Source of the DNA: a virus
IMG/VR virus record: IMGVR_UViG_3300032265_003789
Location: 1-64,000 of that record
Strand: one strand, 5' to 3'
DNA length: 64,000 nucleotides
The translations under genes and the position numbers were made by a program. Positions 16,763-25,235 of this stretch are shown in pieces. Under the pieces are notes generated by a model. The model ran no database searches and had not been told where the DNA came from. It saw nothing but the letters and a program-made list of their open reading frames with translations. Each line of letters begins with the position of its first letter. Position 1 is the first letter of the stretch.

Positions 16763-17414
16763 AATTAATAGCTACAGGCCGCATGGCCACCCAGAATATA
16801 GCGATTCTGACGTGAGCACTTTTCACATTTTAGCCAGTAATAACCTCCTGCATTCAGATTTATTTCGCTGGGATTTGCCAAGCCTTAAGCAGATGGCCCG
16901 CACTTACCCTGGTAAACCCCTGATGCTGGATCATGATTGGGAGGATGTGCTTAAGCAATGCGGTTTTGTGTATGATGCTACCTTGCTGCATTATGCCAAT
17001 CCATCACCTGAGCTTAAAGAACATATGCTCTCTCACTCACCTAGACCTGAGATTGACAGCAAGACTCTAGAGCAAGAGGGACTGTATCAGTTAATGTGCC
17101 ACGTTGCTACAGAAACCTCTCACCCTATTACTAACGATCTGCACTACAACAGGAAAGTAAACGCTTCTATTGGTGGCTTTAGCACTGGAGAAACTTACTG
17201 CCCAATTTGTGATACAAGCTTTGAGGATGATAACTGTCCGCACTACTTGCCAGTAGGCAAGATCCACGGCAATGTAAAAGCTGAAAATATAGCTCCCTAT
17301 TGGATTCGTGGAGGCTACCTCAATACTGTGGAGCTCTCTCTGGTAATGGCAGGCAATTGCCCCAGCGCCAGAGTGCTCAATAGCTCTATTGCCCAGAAGA
17401 TGTGCCTGAGCTAG
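16737..17414 (+). CDS. Putative prohead protease / capsid maturation protein
   Basis: 225 aa. Seen: GKPLMLDHDWEDVLKQCGFVYDATL, then ASIGGFSTGETYCPIC with a CPIC...DNCPHY cysteine/histidine cluster, then YLNTVELSLVMAGNCPSARV. The 'DHD ... G.V.DA ... SIGF ... VELSLV ... A.V' arrangement is typical of phage head protein/protease family proteins located between portal and capsid. No catalytic residue can be assigned with confidence. Overlaps the MuF-like gene by 26 bp. Confidence 0.55.
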   Translation: MINPDTLNKINSYRPHGHPEYSDSDVSTFHILASNNLLHSDLFRWDLPSLKQMARTYPGKPLMLDHDWEDVLKQCGFVYDATLLHYANPSPELKEHMLSHSPRPEIDSKTLEQEGLYQLMCHVATETSHPITNDLHYNRKVNASIGGFSTGETYCPICDTSFEDDNCPHYLPVGKIHGNVKAENIAPYWIRGGYLNTVELSLVMAGNCPSARVLNSSIAQKMCLS

Positions 17415-17727
17415 CAGCCCATAACTTCGGCTTGCCTCGCACTTGCTTTTCTTCACACTTGATAGCTACTCCATTGGCTTGGAGTATCCGCAAGTAGATA
17501 TGAATGTGCGAGATTTGACCTGGCAATGTCGCTAATCCTCTGGCTTGCTCAGTGCGCTTGGCAATTTCAGCGCTGGTAATAAAGTTTTCATCCAGTACTG
17601 ACCAATAACATATGGCTTTGTAGGTAGCCTGGTATATTGCTTTTTCTGGCACAATAAGCGCAATCCCTTGGTTGATAAGCTCGGCTGCTGCTGCAATTTG
17701 CAGCTCTTCTGATTGTGATAATCCCAT
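17386..17727 (-). CDS. Small winged-helix-like protein
   Basis: 113 aa, MGLSQSEELQIAAAAELINQG.... The segment KAIYQATYKAICYWSVLD ... EIAKRTEQARG ... ISHIHIYLRILQANGVAIKCEEKQVRGKPKLWA matches the pattern of the two repeats in the 6890-7552 protein. A DNA-binding wHTH is therefore likely. It lies downstream of the ParB-like gene with a terminator in between, and overlaps the end of the protease-like gene antiparallel by 29 bp. Confidence 0.6.
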   Translation of the reverse strand: MGLSQSEELQIAAAAELINQGIALIVPEKAIYQATYKAICYWSVLDENFITSAEIAKRTEQARGLATLPGQISHIHIYLRILQANGVAIKCEEKQVRGKPKLWAASSGTSSGQ

Positions 17728-17751
17728 GTAATTTCTCCTTGTAGGTATTAT

Positions 17752-17780
17752 AAAACCCCTCGCTAGTGGAGGGGTTTTTG
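17752..17780 (-). terminator. Terminator after the ParB-like gene
   Basis: AAAACCCCTC-gctagt-GGAGGGGTTTTT stem, with A/T tracts on both sides so it could work in both directions. Separates 17785-18084 from 17386-17727. Confidence 0.8.
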
Positions 17781-17784
17781 GTAT

Positions 17785-18084
17785 TTAGTTGTAGATGGCG
17801 ATTTGAGCTTTAATCGATTCGATCTCTTCGTCTTTTACGACAAAAGCGTCAATCATTTCCGCTTTCCTAGGATCCAATTGTCTAGCGCGGGCTGCTGCAT
17901 GGTAGCTGAGGTGCCCTGCGACAACCTCGAGCGATTCGATGTGAATCTGCTTGAGGATGATGGGTCGAACTAGCCCTCCATGCTGCAAAATACTTTTGGC
18001 TAATTCCTCAATATCGGTTTTAGAAAACTCGGTAGCAGGAACAACGGAAAAAATGTCTTTGATATCGACAAGAGCGTAACGCAT
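17785..18084 (-). CDS. ParB/Srx-fold domain protein (short)
   Basis: 99 aa that is essentially a lone ParB N-terminal domain: VDIKDIF, IEELAKSILQHGGLVRPIIL (box I-like), then LEVVAGHLSYHAAARARQLDPRKAEMIDAFVV (box II-like GHxRYxAA pattern, here GHLSYHAA with Arg changed to Ser). No helix-turn-helix or dimer domain follows, so it may be a regulator or nuclease-type ParB-like protein, not a full partition protein. Its promoter (18158-18201) is of the R-module type and faces away from the R2 plus-strand promoter. Confidence 0.75.
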   Translation of the reverse strand: MRYALVDIKDIFSVVPATEFSKTDIEELAKSILQHGGLVRPIILKQIHIESLEVVAGHLSYHAAARARQLDPRKAEMIDAFVVKDEEIESIKAQIAIYN

Positions 18085-18157
18085 GATGTGGTCTCCTAAT
18101 TGTTAAGGTACGGGCGCGGGTGGGGCGTGAGGCATTTCCTCTTTCACCTGTATATAC

Positions 18158-18201
18158 ATTATCGGATATATTTCCTAGAAGATCAATAGGTATTTATACC
18201 T
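18158..18201 (-). promoter_or_regulatory. Minus-strand R-type promoter for the ParB-like gene
   Basis: Reading on the minus strand: operator AGGTATaaATACCT (18188-18201), -35 TTGATC (18181-18186), 17 bp, -10 GATAAT (18158-18163). Same design as R1 and R3. Confidence 0.75.
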
Positions 18202-18531
18202 AATTTTGAATATTTTTTTATAGGATATCTTATGTATTTTCAAATATTTTAAGATTTTGCTTATATATTGTAATGACTGTATTGGTACATAGCAACAGAT
18301 ATACAAAATCCTGATGAGTTTTAGCAAAATCGACAGAATATCTTATGTATTTTTCGGGTATCCGTACGTTTATCAATACAATTATCGCTATACATAAGTA
18401 AAATCGCAAAATATTCAAAAACATATAAGAAAGTTTATAGGAAAATACCCAAAATTAAGTATAAATACCTATTGATCTTTTAGGGAATATATCCGATAAT
18501 ATATATATTAGCCCGATAAGGAGATTGTCCC
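18160..18531 (+). repeat. Module R2: short relative of R1 with divergent promoters
   Basis: Non-coding. Contains one copy of the GACAGAATATCTTATGTAT unit (18331) followed by GGTATCCGTACGTTTATCAA, the same ending as R1, and a plus-strand promoter. At its left is an oppositely oriented copy of the promoter end. It lacks the two upstream ~106-bp units seen in R1 and R3. Confidence 0.8.
18457..18500 (+). promoter_or_regulatory. R2 plus-strand promoter with operator
   Basis: Operator AAGTATaaATACCT (18457-18470), -35 TTGATC (18472-18477), 17 bp, -10 GATAAT (18495-18500), followed by GATAAGGAGAT and the ATG at 18532. Confidence 0.75.
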
Positions 18532-18693
18532 ATGTTTACCGCACCTGAAGAAATCCTAGACCTCGCTCAGCAAGAACAAGTAGCCCGCACTGCCCGTCGT
18601 CTCAAAGGCGAGCCCGAGCCACAAGCTCCTGACTTGGGTAGCGCCCAAGCTTCCATCAGGGAGCTCAAAGCCAGAGGGTGGTGGCCCCGCTAA
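18532..18693 (+). CDS. Small protein driven by module R2
   Basis: 53 aa, MFTAPEEILDLAQQEQVART...ELKARGWWPR. Highly charged and helical, with a C-terminal RGWWPR. Strong ribosome site, G+C-rich codons, terminator 9 bp after the stop. No similarity seen to the R1 or R3 small proteins. Function unknown. Confidence 0.75.
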   Translation: MFTAPEEILDLAQQEQVARTARRLKGEPEPQAPDLGSAQASIRELKARGWWPR

Positions 18694-18702
18694 CCACCTC
18701 CT

Positions 18703-18727
18703 CCCCCGAAAGGGGGATTTTTTTTTG
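18703..18727 (+). terminator. Intrinsic terminator
   Basis: CCCCC-gaaa-GGGGG stem, A, then T tract; same hairpin as after the R1 and R3 genes. Confidence 0.9.
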
Positions 18728-18728
18728 T

Positions 18729-19190
18729 CTATTTGGAAAAATACGGAGAAGATTCAATGTACCCCCAGACGTATGGGTAATGCTCTGCTATCTCCTGCTG
18801 TAGCAACTCTAGGAGCTCTCTGTTAAATTGTGCCAGCGCCGCGTCAATTTGCCTGCGGTATTCCCGCTTTAAATCTTGATGGAATCCGTTGCCGGCGAAG
18901 CGCTTATCCCAACTGCCTGTATCTATCGAGTACATTCTCTGGCAACCGCGCTGACTATGATCGCTCTTGACGTATACCAGAGCGCCATGAGCTCTAACTA
19001 GTGCTGATTGCAACTTGTTAATTGAGCTAAGGCTTTGCTCAAATCTGCTTTCCGGCACTCTAGTATCAGCCTGCCACAAAATCCTAGTAAGTAGCTGCTC
19101 TCTACGATTGAGCGCTCTAGATGGATGGGTTACTAGGGGAGCTATTAATATCAAATCGTCAAGGTCAGCCTTAAATAGTTCAATCGACAT
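18729..19190 (-). CDS. Hypothetical helical protein
   Basis: 153 aa, MSIELFKADLDDLILIAPLV.... Arg/Leu/Gln-rich helices (QLLTRILWQADTRVPESRFEQSL; KREYRRQIDAALAQFNRELLELLQQEIAEHYPYVW). Lies antisense between module R2 and the capsid gene. Not recognised. Confidence 0.55.
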   Translation of the reverse strand: MSIELFKADLDDLILIAPLVTHPSRALNRREQLLTRILWQADTRVPESRFEQSLSSINKLQSALVRAHGALVYVKSDHSQRGCQRMYSIDTGSWDKRFAGNGFHQDLKREYRRQIDAALAQFNRELLELLQQEIAEHYPYVWGYIESSPYFSK

Positions 19191-19232
19191 GGTTTAGTTG
19201 TTCTCGTTGCAGTATTTCTAATTTAATAATAA

Positions 19233-19266
19233 TTCTACCCCTAAAGTGCGCTCTAGGGGTTTTTCT
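19233..19266 (+). terminator. Terminator upstream of the capsid gene
   Basis: ACCCCTA ... TAGGGGT stem followed by TTTT, oriented to stop plus-strand read-through before the capsid promoter region. Confidence 0.65.
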
Positions 19267-19345
19267 GTTGCCGGCAAAACAACTGGCTTTTGTAAAAGAT
19301 TGCTAGGCAATAGCTCTAGTTGCTATTAGTAACTATATGCTTAGG

Positions 19346-19371
19346 TACGTATTAAATACAATTAATACGTA
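19346..19371 (+). promoter_or_regulatory. Inverted repeat upstream of the major capsid gene
   Basis: TACGTATTAA, 6 bp, TTAATACGTA: perfect 10-bp arms, 50 bp before the capsid ATG. A candidate late-gene operator or activator site. The AGGTATaaATACCT box is absent here. Confidence 0.6.
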
Positions 19372-19421
19372 TTTATGGTATAAATGTAGTTAGTAATAAT
19401 ATATCAACTGGAGTATATATA

Positions 19422-21263
19422 ATGCCTAGACGTTCCGTGCGCACGGAAGTTAGGGAAGAACTAAATTTCCCTAATGACCAGGTAAAAATTGTTAATACAA
19501 ACGATTTAGCCGATTCAATTAACAGCGTAAAAGCAGTTAAGCAGCAACAAGAAGAAGTCATCCCATCTGCACCTGCAATTAGCAACGCTGACCTTATCAA
19601 GCAGGCTATTGATGCTGCTACAGCAATTCAAGGAGAAAAGCTAGCAGTTGAGCTCAAAGCCAAAGAACTAGAAATTGAAAAAACCCTACAAGAGCGCGAC
19701 TTGGCTCATCAGCAAGAGCTCGAAAGCTACAAGGCGACCCTTGAAGCTTTGACTGCTAAAACCAGCGAACAAATCGAAAGTATTCAATCAGAACTTAAAC
19801 AAACCAATACAAAGCTTGAAGATGCCAAAGTTGCTGAAAAGCGCATGGCTGAAGTATTCAAACTACATGGTAAAGCAAACCCAGTGGTACAAACTAAGAC
19901 TCCCGCTTTGAACGTTCTGACCTCCACTACTTCTGATCGCATGGTTGGCGCCTTTGCTGAATTCCAGGCGATTAAACAGAAATCCCAGCAAGTCCTTAAG
20001 CAGTCCTCCAAAGGTACTGCTTACGTGATGGGTGACTTTAGAGAAGCTGATCGCTTTGTTACTGAAAACCGCAAAGCGGTAATCAAAGACCTTGAAGCTT
20101 TTGCTAAGAAAAACGGCATGCTCCAAGGGCTCAACCCAACTCCAGAAGCTATCAAGCAGGCAAGCACTCAGATTACTGATGTGCCCGGTGGCTTCCTTGA
20201 TACTCTAAGCTCTATTGTTCGTACCACTCACAGACCCGGCTTTGTCTTCTGGCAATTTGCCCAGACTGAGTTCAACTACCTCAAAGGTGAAGGCTCCAAC
20301 GTATTAGTTCAGCGCGCTGCTTACGCTGCTGCTTCTAACAACCCAGCCGATTGGGAATTAAGTGGCGGTGGTAGCTTTGTTGCAATTGACAATACCCTAC
20401 AGCAGATCACTACTGGTACTGTTCCTATCACCCTAAAAGAATACGGACTAGGTAAATCTGGCACAACCAATCAGCCAATCTCCCTACCTAGCTTTGTCAT
20501 GGCGTACTCCATGATTGATCTAGTATCTGTTCTAGAGCGCAACTTAGGACAAAACTACGCTTACTTTGAAGACCTCAAAATCAGATCTCTCTATGCTGGT
20601 ACTAGCGTTAGGCTCTATAACAATAACAGCTCTGTTGTCTCAGCAGGCTCTGGCGTATCCGCAGGTACAGCAACTAATCCTTCTGGAGTAATCACCAAAG
20701 AATTCTTGATTAACCTTTACGCCTATATGTTAGGTCGTCAGGTTGAGCGCTTTGCTGATGGCTGTTACGCGCTGGTACTGCATCCTACTGCTGCTAGCCA
20801 ATTCTTAAATTCCTTGGCCGCGCTTTACAGGTTTGTTACCAAAGACGATATTGAAGCGCTAACCACAATTCTCAACCCCGGTGTAATTCAACCAGAAAAC
20901 GGTTCTAGAGTTTCTGGCTATATCGGTACTTACTACAACTTCCATATCTTCCAATCCAACTCTTTTAGTGTTGGCGCGGCCGCAACTGAAGGAGTACAAA
21001 CTGAAACCATTGGATCTACCTCTGGCGTTCTCACTCGCACTAGCTACGCATTTGGTAATGCGGCGGTTGGTCGCGGTGTTGGTACTCCAATGGAAATCAG
21101 ACAGAACGAAATCACTAACTATCAACGTTTGAACTCCTATATCTGGAGATCTGAAGAAGGCTTTGCCCCTCTTGACGTTGATCCTACTGGTTACTCTGAT
21201 GCTTCTGCTGTTCCTCAACAGCTTCGAGTATTCCAAATTCGCTCTACTGATATCGCGGTATAA
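19422..21263 (+). CDS. Major capsid protein with N-terminal scaffold-like domain
   Basis: 613 aa. Residues about 1-165 are charged and coiled-coil (ELKAKELEIEKTLQERDLAHQQELESYKATLEAL), as expected for a delta/scaffold domain removed by the protease. Residues about 165-613 form the shell part, for example PGGFLDTLSSIVRTTHRPGFVFWQFAQTEFNYLKGEGSNVLVQRAAY and FADGCYALVLHPTAASQFLNSLA. These are typical of HK97-fold capsids. Residues about 520-600 are copied in the chimeric ORF at 5340. Highly expressed codon choice. The ATG is preceded by CTGGAG. Confidence 0.8.
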   Translation: MPRRSVRTEVREELNFPNDQVKIVNTNDLADSINSVKAVKQQQEEVIPSAPAISNADLIKQAIDAATAIQGEKLAVELKAKELEIEKTLQERDLAHQQELESYKATLEALTAKTSEQIESIQSELKQTNTKLEDAKVAEKRMAEVFKLHGKANPVVQTKTPALNVLTSTTSDRMVGAFAEFQAIKQKSQQVLKQSSKGTAYVMGDFREADRFVTENRKAVIKDLEAFAKKNGMLQGLNPTPEAIKQASTQITDVPGGFLDTLSSIVRTTHRPGFVFWQFAQTEFNYLKGEGSNVLVQRAAYAAASNNPADWELSGGGSFVAIDNTLQQITTGTVPITLKEYGLGKSGTTNQPISLPSFVMAYSMIDLVSVLERNLGQNYAYFEDLKIRSLYAGTSVRLYNNNSSVVSAGSGVSAGTATNPSGVITKEFLINLYAYMLGRQVERFADGCYALVLHPTAASQFLNSLAALYRFVTKDDIEALTTILNPGVIQPENGSRVSGYIGTYYNFHIFQSNSFSVGAAATEGVQTETIGSTSGVLTRTSYAFGNAAVGRGVGTPMEIRQNEITNYQRLNSYIWRSEEGFAPLDVDPTGYSDASAVPQQLRVFQIRSTDIAV

Positions 21264-21267
21264 ACCA

Positions 21268-21552
21268 ATGGCAGCAGTACCAAATCAAAACGGTACTACT
21301 AAAGTAGCTGAGGGGCTCAAGCAGCCCTCTGCTGCTCAAATAGTAACCGAGCAGATTAATTCTCCAGGCAAAACCAGTAAAGCCAAAAACTTACCAGAGT
21401 TTGTTGATTTTCGCAGTTCAGCAGATTATCAACTCTGGGTTGGCAACGGGCTCAAAGTCTGTGCCAAGTGTGGCTCTAAAAAAAGCAGTGATGGCTACGG
21501 CAACCTAGTTTGCCCTAACGAGCTGCCAGATTGCACATTTATCAAGGAGTAA
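21268..21552 (+). CDS. Small zinc-ribbon-like protein after capsid
   Basis: 94 aa from ATG 21268. N-terminal half polar; C-terminal CAKCGSKKSSDGYGNLVCPNELPDC looks like a four-cysteine zinc ribbon. Between capsid and connector genes, so probably a head-associated or head-tail protein. Not assigned. Confidence 0.6.
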   Translation: MAAVPNQNGTTKVAEGLKQPSAAQIVTEQINSPGKTSKAKNLPEFVDFRSSADYQLWVGNGLKVCAKCGSKKSSDGYGNLVCPNELPDCTFIKE

Positions 21553-21556
21553 ATTT

Positions 21557-22270
21557 GTGGGGCTACTGACCGTAAACGATGCCCTAACTTTTGTACCTAG
21601 CTGGAGCTCTCTTGACGGGGCTCAGCTAGGCTCTTTAGTGAATCTGATTAACTATACTATTGAATCTCCATCAGGTGCCAATAGAGCTTTGGGTATCACT
21701 CAATATACCGAACTTAAACGTTTGACCCTCAAACTTCAAAATACCTTTCTAAGCTTTAGACCCCTAGTATTTAATCCCACAGTAGATCCCACCTCTCAAA
21801 TCAGCTTTACAGGCAACGATCTATATAAAGCTCATTTCCAAATCAGGATAGCCGACGCGCTCAACTACTATGGTCGGGCTGTACCTGTGCAACCTTGGCT
21901 TACAATTGACAACAAAAACATGGTGCAAGTTGATATCCATGGACAGTTATCTTTATTTTTAACTCAAGCTTATTTTTACAATTTCCCAGAATTTAGCCAG
22001 AGTATCCGGACTATCGCCACAGAAATCAGATGCCAATATTGGGCAGGACTAGACTTTACCAAAACCACTCCTGAGTTGACCAATCTTAAGATAGCCGCTT
22101 GTGAAATTGGCAAGTATCTCCAGAGCAAGCAATATTCTGGAGTATCAAGTATTCAAGGGCCTTTTGATGATCTTACAGTTGGCTTTAATAGCTCTGGAGC
22201 TTCTGCCTATAAAGTGCCAGATTATCTGCTTTTACCCTTTAGGAGATATAGAGCCAAAACGGTTTTTTAA
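21557..22270 (+). CDS. Probable head-tail connector or neck protein
   Basis: 237 aa from GTG 21557 with AAGGAG just upstream. Seen: helical start (LTVNDALTFVPSWSSLDGAQLGSLVNLINYTIES) like phage head-tail adaptor proteins, then beta-rich regions. No firm family assignment; the call rests on position after capsid and this helical pattern. Confidence 0.5.
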   Translation: MGLLTVNDALTFVPSWSSLDGAQLGSLVNLINYTIESPSGANRALGITQYTELKRLTLKLQNTFLSFRPLVFNPTVDPTSQISFTGNDLYKAHFQIRIADALNYYGRAVPVQPWLTIDNKNMVQVDIHGQLSLFLTQAYFYNFPEFSQSIRTIATEIRCQYWAGLDFTKTTPELTNLKIAACEIGKYLQSKQYSGVSSIQGPFDDLTVGFNSSGASAYKVPDYLLLPFRRYRAKTVF

Positions 22271-22313
22271 TTGTTGCTAAAATCAGACAAGTAACAATCA
22301 ATACAAACCAAGT

Positions 22314-23792
22314 ATGACTCAATATATTTTAAATAATAATGTTCCGCTGGTTGACAAATCTCAAGAATTCAAAGAGCAGGTAATCAATAACGCCCTACTA
22401 GCTACTAGCTGTTTGACCCGTAGCGTGCTCACTAGGACTCTTGCCACCCCACCGGGCTCTCCAGCAGACGAATCTCTATATATAATTCCTGCCACGGGAT
22501 CCACTGGGGATTGGGCAAATAAAGCCAATCAATTAGTTTTGTATTATAATTCTCTGCCCTTGTACTTTCAGCCCTACGAGGGGCTAGTAGTTTTTGTAAT
22601 TGATGAGCAAGTATGGTACAACTACCATGGCAGCGCTTGGGAGCCAATCAATACGGGAGCTAGCGGTGGTAGCACCAATCCCTTAACTGCCCTTGGGGAT
22701 ATTTATGTGGGCAGAGCTAGTGGCGCTGCTTCAAGATTGCCAGTAGGAACTAATGGCTCTTTTCTCCAATCCGATAGCACTCAAACCCTAGGGTTGAAAT
22801 GGCAATCTATACCAACACTGCCGACAACTAGCCAAGCTCAAGCAGGGTTTTCTCCAGTAATCAACAGCGCAGGTACAGCTTACACCTTACAGCCGGGCTT
22901 ACCCTTGCCAGCTTTAGCCTCAGCCGGGTTTATCCCTGTGGTAAATGCCCAAGGCACAGCTTATACCTTACAGCAAGTTGGCTCAGGCAGTGGTAGCGGT
23001 GGCTCTACTACTACTTTTAGCAATACTCCCCCCAATAGTCCAACTCAAGGTACAAGCTGGTTTAGCCAGAGCACGAACAAACTTTATCTCTATCAAACTG
23101 ATTCACGCAGTTTATCAGCTTGGGTACCAGTTGGCACAGGAAACGGGCTATTTGCAGCCTATCCTCTAGAGCTCAATTTCAACGCGCTACCTCTAGCCAA
23201 TAGCGCCTTGGATCACTGGACGCTTGGGGATTCGCTTATCGATAATGTCGGAGTCACCCTTGGTACTACCGTCCATGTTGGCACAAGCTCTGGCGCATTC
23301 AATGGCAGGAGCTATATAGGTATCACTAGCGCAATAGGCGATGTGTTTGATTTTGGCTCTGGAGATTATACGGTCACCCTTTGGTTTAATCTGAGCGATT
23401 TTGATGCTAGTGGAAATGCAATCTTGTTCAGCAAGTGGCAAAACCCCGGGTATAGCTATATAGCGGGGGTTACAGCAAGTAGTGTAAACTTTAGTTCACA
23501 ATCAGCAACAGGCGCTTTAGATAGCGGTGTATCGGGCTCAGTGTCAATTAATACAGGCACTTGGTATCACTACGCTATATCCCGTCTGGCAGGTCAAAGG
23601 CGATTGTTCCTAAATGGCACTCTGCTGCAAACCACTACAGATTTTACGCAATATACCAGCAACGCGTCGCCTTTTGTCATTGGCGCCAATGGGGATGCTG
23701 GTATTGTCTGGAATATTTATGGATTTGTGGAGCAATTTAGGGTTTATCGCAAGGGGATCTATACTGCTAATTTCACGCCTCCCACTAGCTAG
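22314..23792 (+). CDS. Tail fibre/adhesin with DUF2793-like and LamG-like domains
   Basis: 492 aa. Residues about 35-115 resemble DUF2793 (SLYIIPATGSTGDWANKANQLVLYY ... VVFVIDEQVWYNYHGSAWEPI). Residues about 165-230 hold a tandem repeat (AGFSPVINSAGTAYTLQ / AGFIPVVNAQGTAYTLQ) and a Gly/Ser linker. Residues about 310-490 look like a concanavalin A/LamG lectin domain (DYTVTLWFNLSD, TGTWYHYAISRLAGQRRLFLNGTLLQ, EQFRVYRKGIYTANFTPP). Probably binds surface sugars of the host. Confidence 0.75.
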   Translation: MTQYILNNNVPLVDKSQEFKEQVINNALLATSCLTRSVLTRTLATPPGSPADESLYIIPATGSTGDWANKANQLVLYYNSLPLYFQPYEGLVVFVIDEQVWYNYHGSAWEPINTGASGGSTNPLTALGDIYVGRASGAASRLPVGTNGSFLQSDSTQTLGLKWQSIPTLPTTSQAQAGFSPVINSAGTAYTLQPGLPLPALASAGFIPVVNAQGTAYTLQQVGSGSGSGGSTTTFSNTPPNSPTQGTSWFSQSTNKLYLYQTDSRSLSAWVPVGTGNGLFAAYPLELNFNALPLANSALDHWTLGDSLIDNVGVTLGTTVHVGTSSGAFNGRSYIGITSAIGDVFDFGSGDYTVTLWFNLSDFDASGNAILFSKWQNPGYSYIAGVTASSVNFSSQSATGALDSGVSGSVSINTGTWYHYAISRLAGQRRLFLNGTLLQTTTDFTQYTSNASPFVIGANGDAGIVWNIYGFVEQFRVYRKGIYTANFTPPTS

Positions 23793-24154
23793 CTATAGTA
23801 AAGCGATAAGGAATCGGTAGGCTCTAAGTCAAAAGCTCCAGTCCAAATCAGTTGTGTTCCATTAATATAATATTGAGCGCCAAAGCCCTGTTGTTGCCCA
23901 TTTAAAAATAGCAGGGTCTCGGTGGGACGCACTGGAGGATGCCTCAGCGTAAATTGAGTCTGCCCCAGACTAGGATTAAAAATATCTAGATACTGGGATA
24001 TAACTTGGACTTGGTTTATCGTAAATCCGCTGGGGTTTACTAGGGCTGTAACCACCTGCTGAGCTTGAGGGGTGACTGTAACCACCTGCTGAGCTTGGGG
24101 AACAACAGTAACAACAGTGGGTGATCCAACTTGAATAGTATAATTGTCGCTCAT
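23789..24154 (-). CDS. Tail fibre-associated protein with tandem PQAQQVVT repeat
   Basis: 121 aa from ATG 24154 (MSDNYTIQVGSPTVV). Residues about 15-40 contain a 30-bp tandem repeat encoding TVTPQAQQVV twice. The rest (FTLRHPPVRPTETLLFLNGQQQGFGAQYYINGTQLIW) resembles short phage fibre modules that describe a 'value plus units' beta domain. Ends the minus-strand fibre block and overlaps the 22314 gene end-to-end by 4 bp. Confidence 0.6.
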   Translation of the reverse strand: MSDNYTIQVGSPTVVTVVPQAQQVVTVTPQAQQVVTALVNPSGFTINQVQVISQYLDIFNPSLGQTQFTLRHPPVRPTETLLFLNGQQQGFGAQYYINGTQLIWTGAFDLEPTDSLSLYYS

Positions 24155-24155
24155 T

Positions 24156-25091
24156 TTAACCGTTCCATCCAATTGTCCTATTTGGCTCAGTTACTCTTGG
24201 GCTCACCTCGACATAGCCTGAAGCAATCTTTGTATTTTTAAATAAAATGTGAGCATTATAAGAAATCAATGTTGATGAGTTTGCAGTCCTAGAGGTTTCT
24301 AATGCTGTTCCTGGTAACACCCTGATTGTGCCATCTTGATAATCAATATAACCAATGCCATAATTAACAAGTTGAGCAAAAGTCAAAGGATTTTGTTCAA
24401 GGTCTGCTGAATTTATTCCAGATAAAGAGCCAGCTATAACAGGAAGATTATCTTGATTAGTAACAATATTTCCTTGCTCATCGTAATTGAAATACCAAAG
24501 TGAGTTAATTTCAAGCAACGTTGGGGTGATTTTTTGCCCATCAAAGCGTTTCTGAATATTGGTATTAAGATCTACAATTGTTCCCTCTGGTGGGATTGTA
24601 TTTAGCTCCACGTAAGGTAAAAAATCACCCCAGCGAGTTGGGGTAGTAGGACGCGCTGTCAAGCTAACCCAAATATCGTACACGTAAATATTATTACCAG
24701 GAATAGGCGTTTCCTTGCTTGATTTCCTATTGTTAGTATGCGGCAAACTAGCGCTCTGGGTAGCGCTCAACGTGGGAATAATTGTAGTCAAATCACTGGT
24801 TGGATCATAAACAAAAGTTTCAAAATACCAATTAACCAAAGGGGGCTCATTTGGCTCTGAATCTGCATAGTTTTTTCTGATAGAGCCGTTGACTGTATAA
24901 GCATAAGTTTTAGCATTGCTACCAGCATTTAAAGGATTAAAGTTAGGATCAACTGTTGTCAAATCTTCGGGCTCTTGAATTACAATTTTGTTGTAATCTG
25001 CGCCTTGCTCTATTGATAAATCCACTGGGTTGCCATTGGCATCTAGCAGGTTTAAATTATCGGTTTTTGTCAGATGAAGTACTATACTCAT
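24156..25091 (-). CDS. Tail fibre/baseplate-type structural protein
   Basis: 311 aa from ATG 25091, whose ATGA overlaps the stop of the 48-aa gene upstream. Starts MSIVLHLTKTDNLNLLDANGNPVDL; beta-rich with many Thr/Asn/Pro and TIPPEGTIVDLNTNIQKRFDGQ, GIGYIDYQDGTIRVLPG. Reads as a virion structural protein; no named family. Confidence 0.55.
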   Translation of the reverse strand: MSIVLHLTKTDNLNLLDANGNPVDLSIEQGADYNKIVIQEPEDLTTVDPNFNPLNAGSNAKTYAYTVNGSIRKNYADSEPNEPPLVNWYFETFVYDPTSDLTTIIPTLSATQSASLPHTNNRKSSKETPIPGNNIYVYDIWVSLTARPTTPTRWGDFLPYVELNTIPPEGTIVDLNTNIQKRFDGQKITPTLLEINSLWYFNYDEQGNIVTNQDNLPVIAGSLSGINSADLEQNPLTFAQLVNYGIGYIDYQDGTIRVLPGTALETSRTANSSTLISYNAHILFKNTKIASGYVEVSPRVTEPNRTIGWNG

Positions 25092-25234
25092 TGGCTTACT
25101 CCTGTGGGCCAAAGTTGCCCAGTGGTGATTTGTGGACGAGCATTTAATTCATTCGTACTAGCAGTAATAGTATTTGCAGAAATTGAATAATTTTTTATTA
25201 ATACATTATTTAACCCAACGGTAAAATTTGCCAT
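25088..25234 (-). CDS. 48-aa protein in the fibre operon
   Basis: MANFTVGLNNVLIKNYSISA...LWPTGVSQ. ATG is 1 bp after the stop of 25236-26012 and its TGA overlaps the next ATG (ATGA), so it is translationally coupled on both sides. Ser/Thr/Asn-rich like the neighbouring fibre proteins. Confidence 0.65.
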   Translation of the reverse strand: MANFTVGLNNVLIKNYSISANTITASTNELNARPQITTGQLWPTGVSQ

Positions 25235-25235
25235 A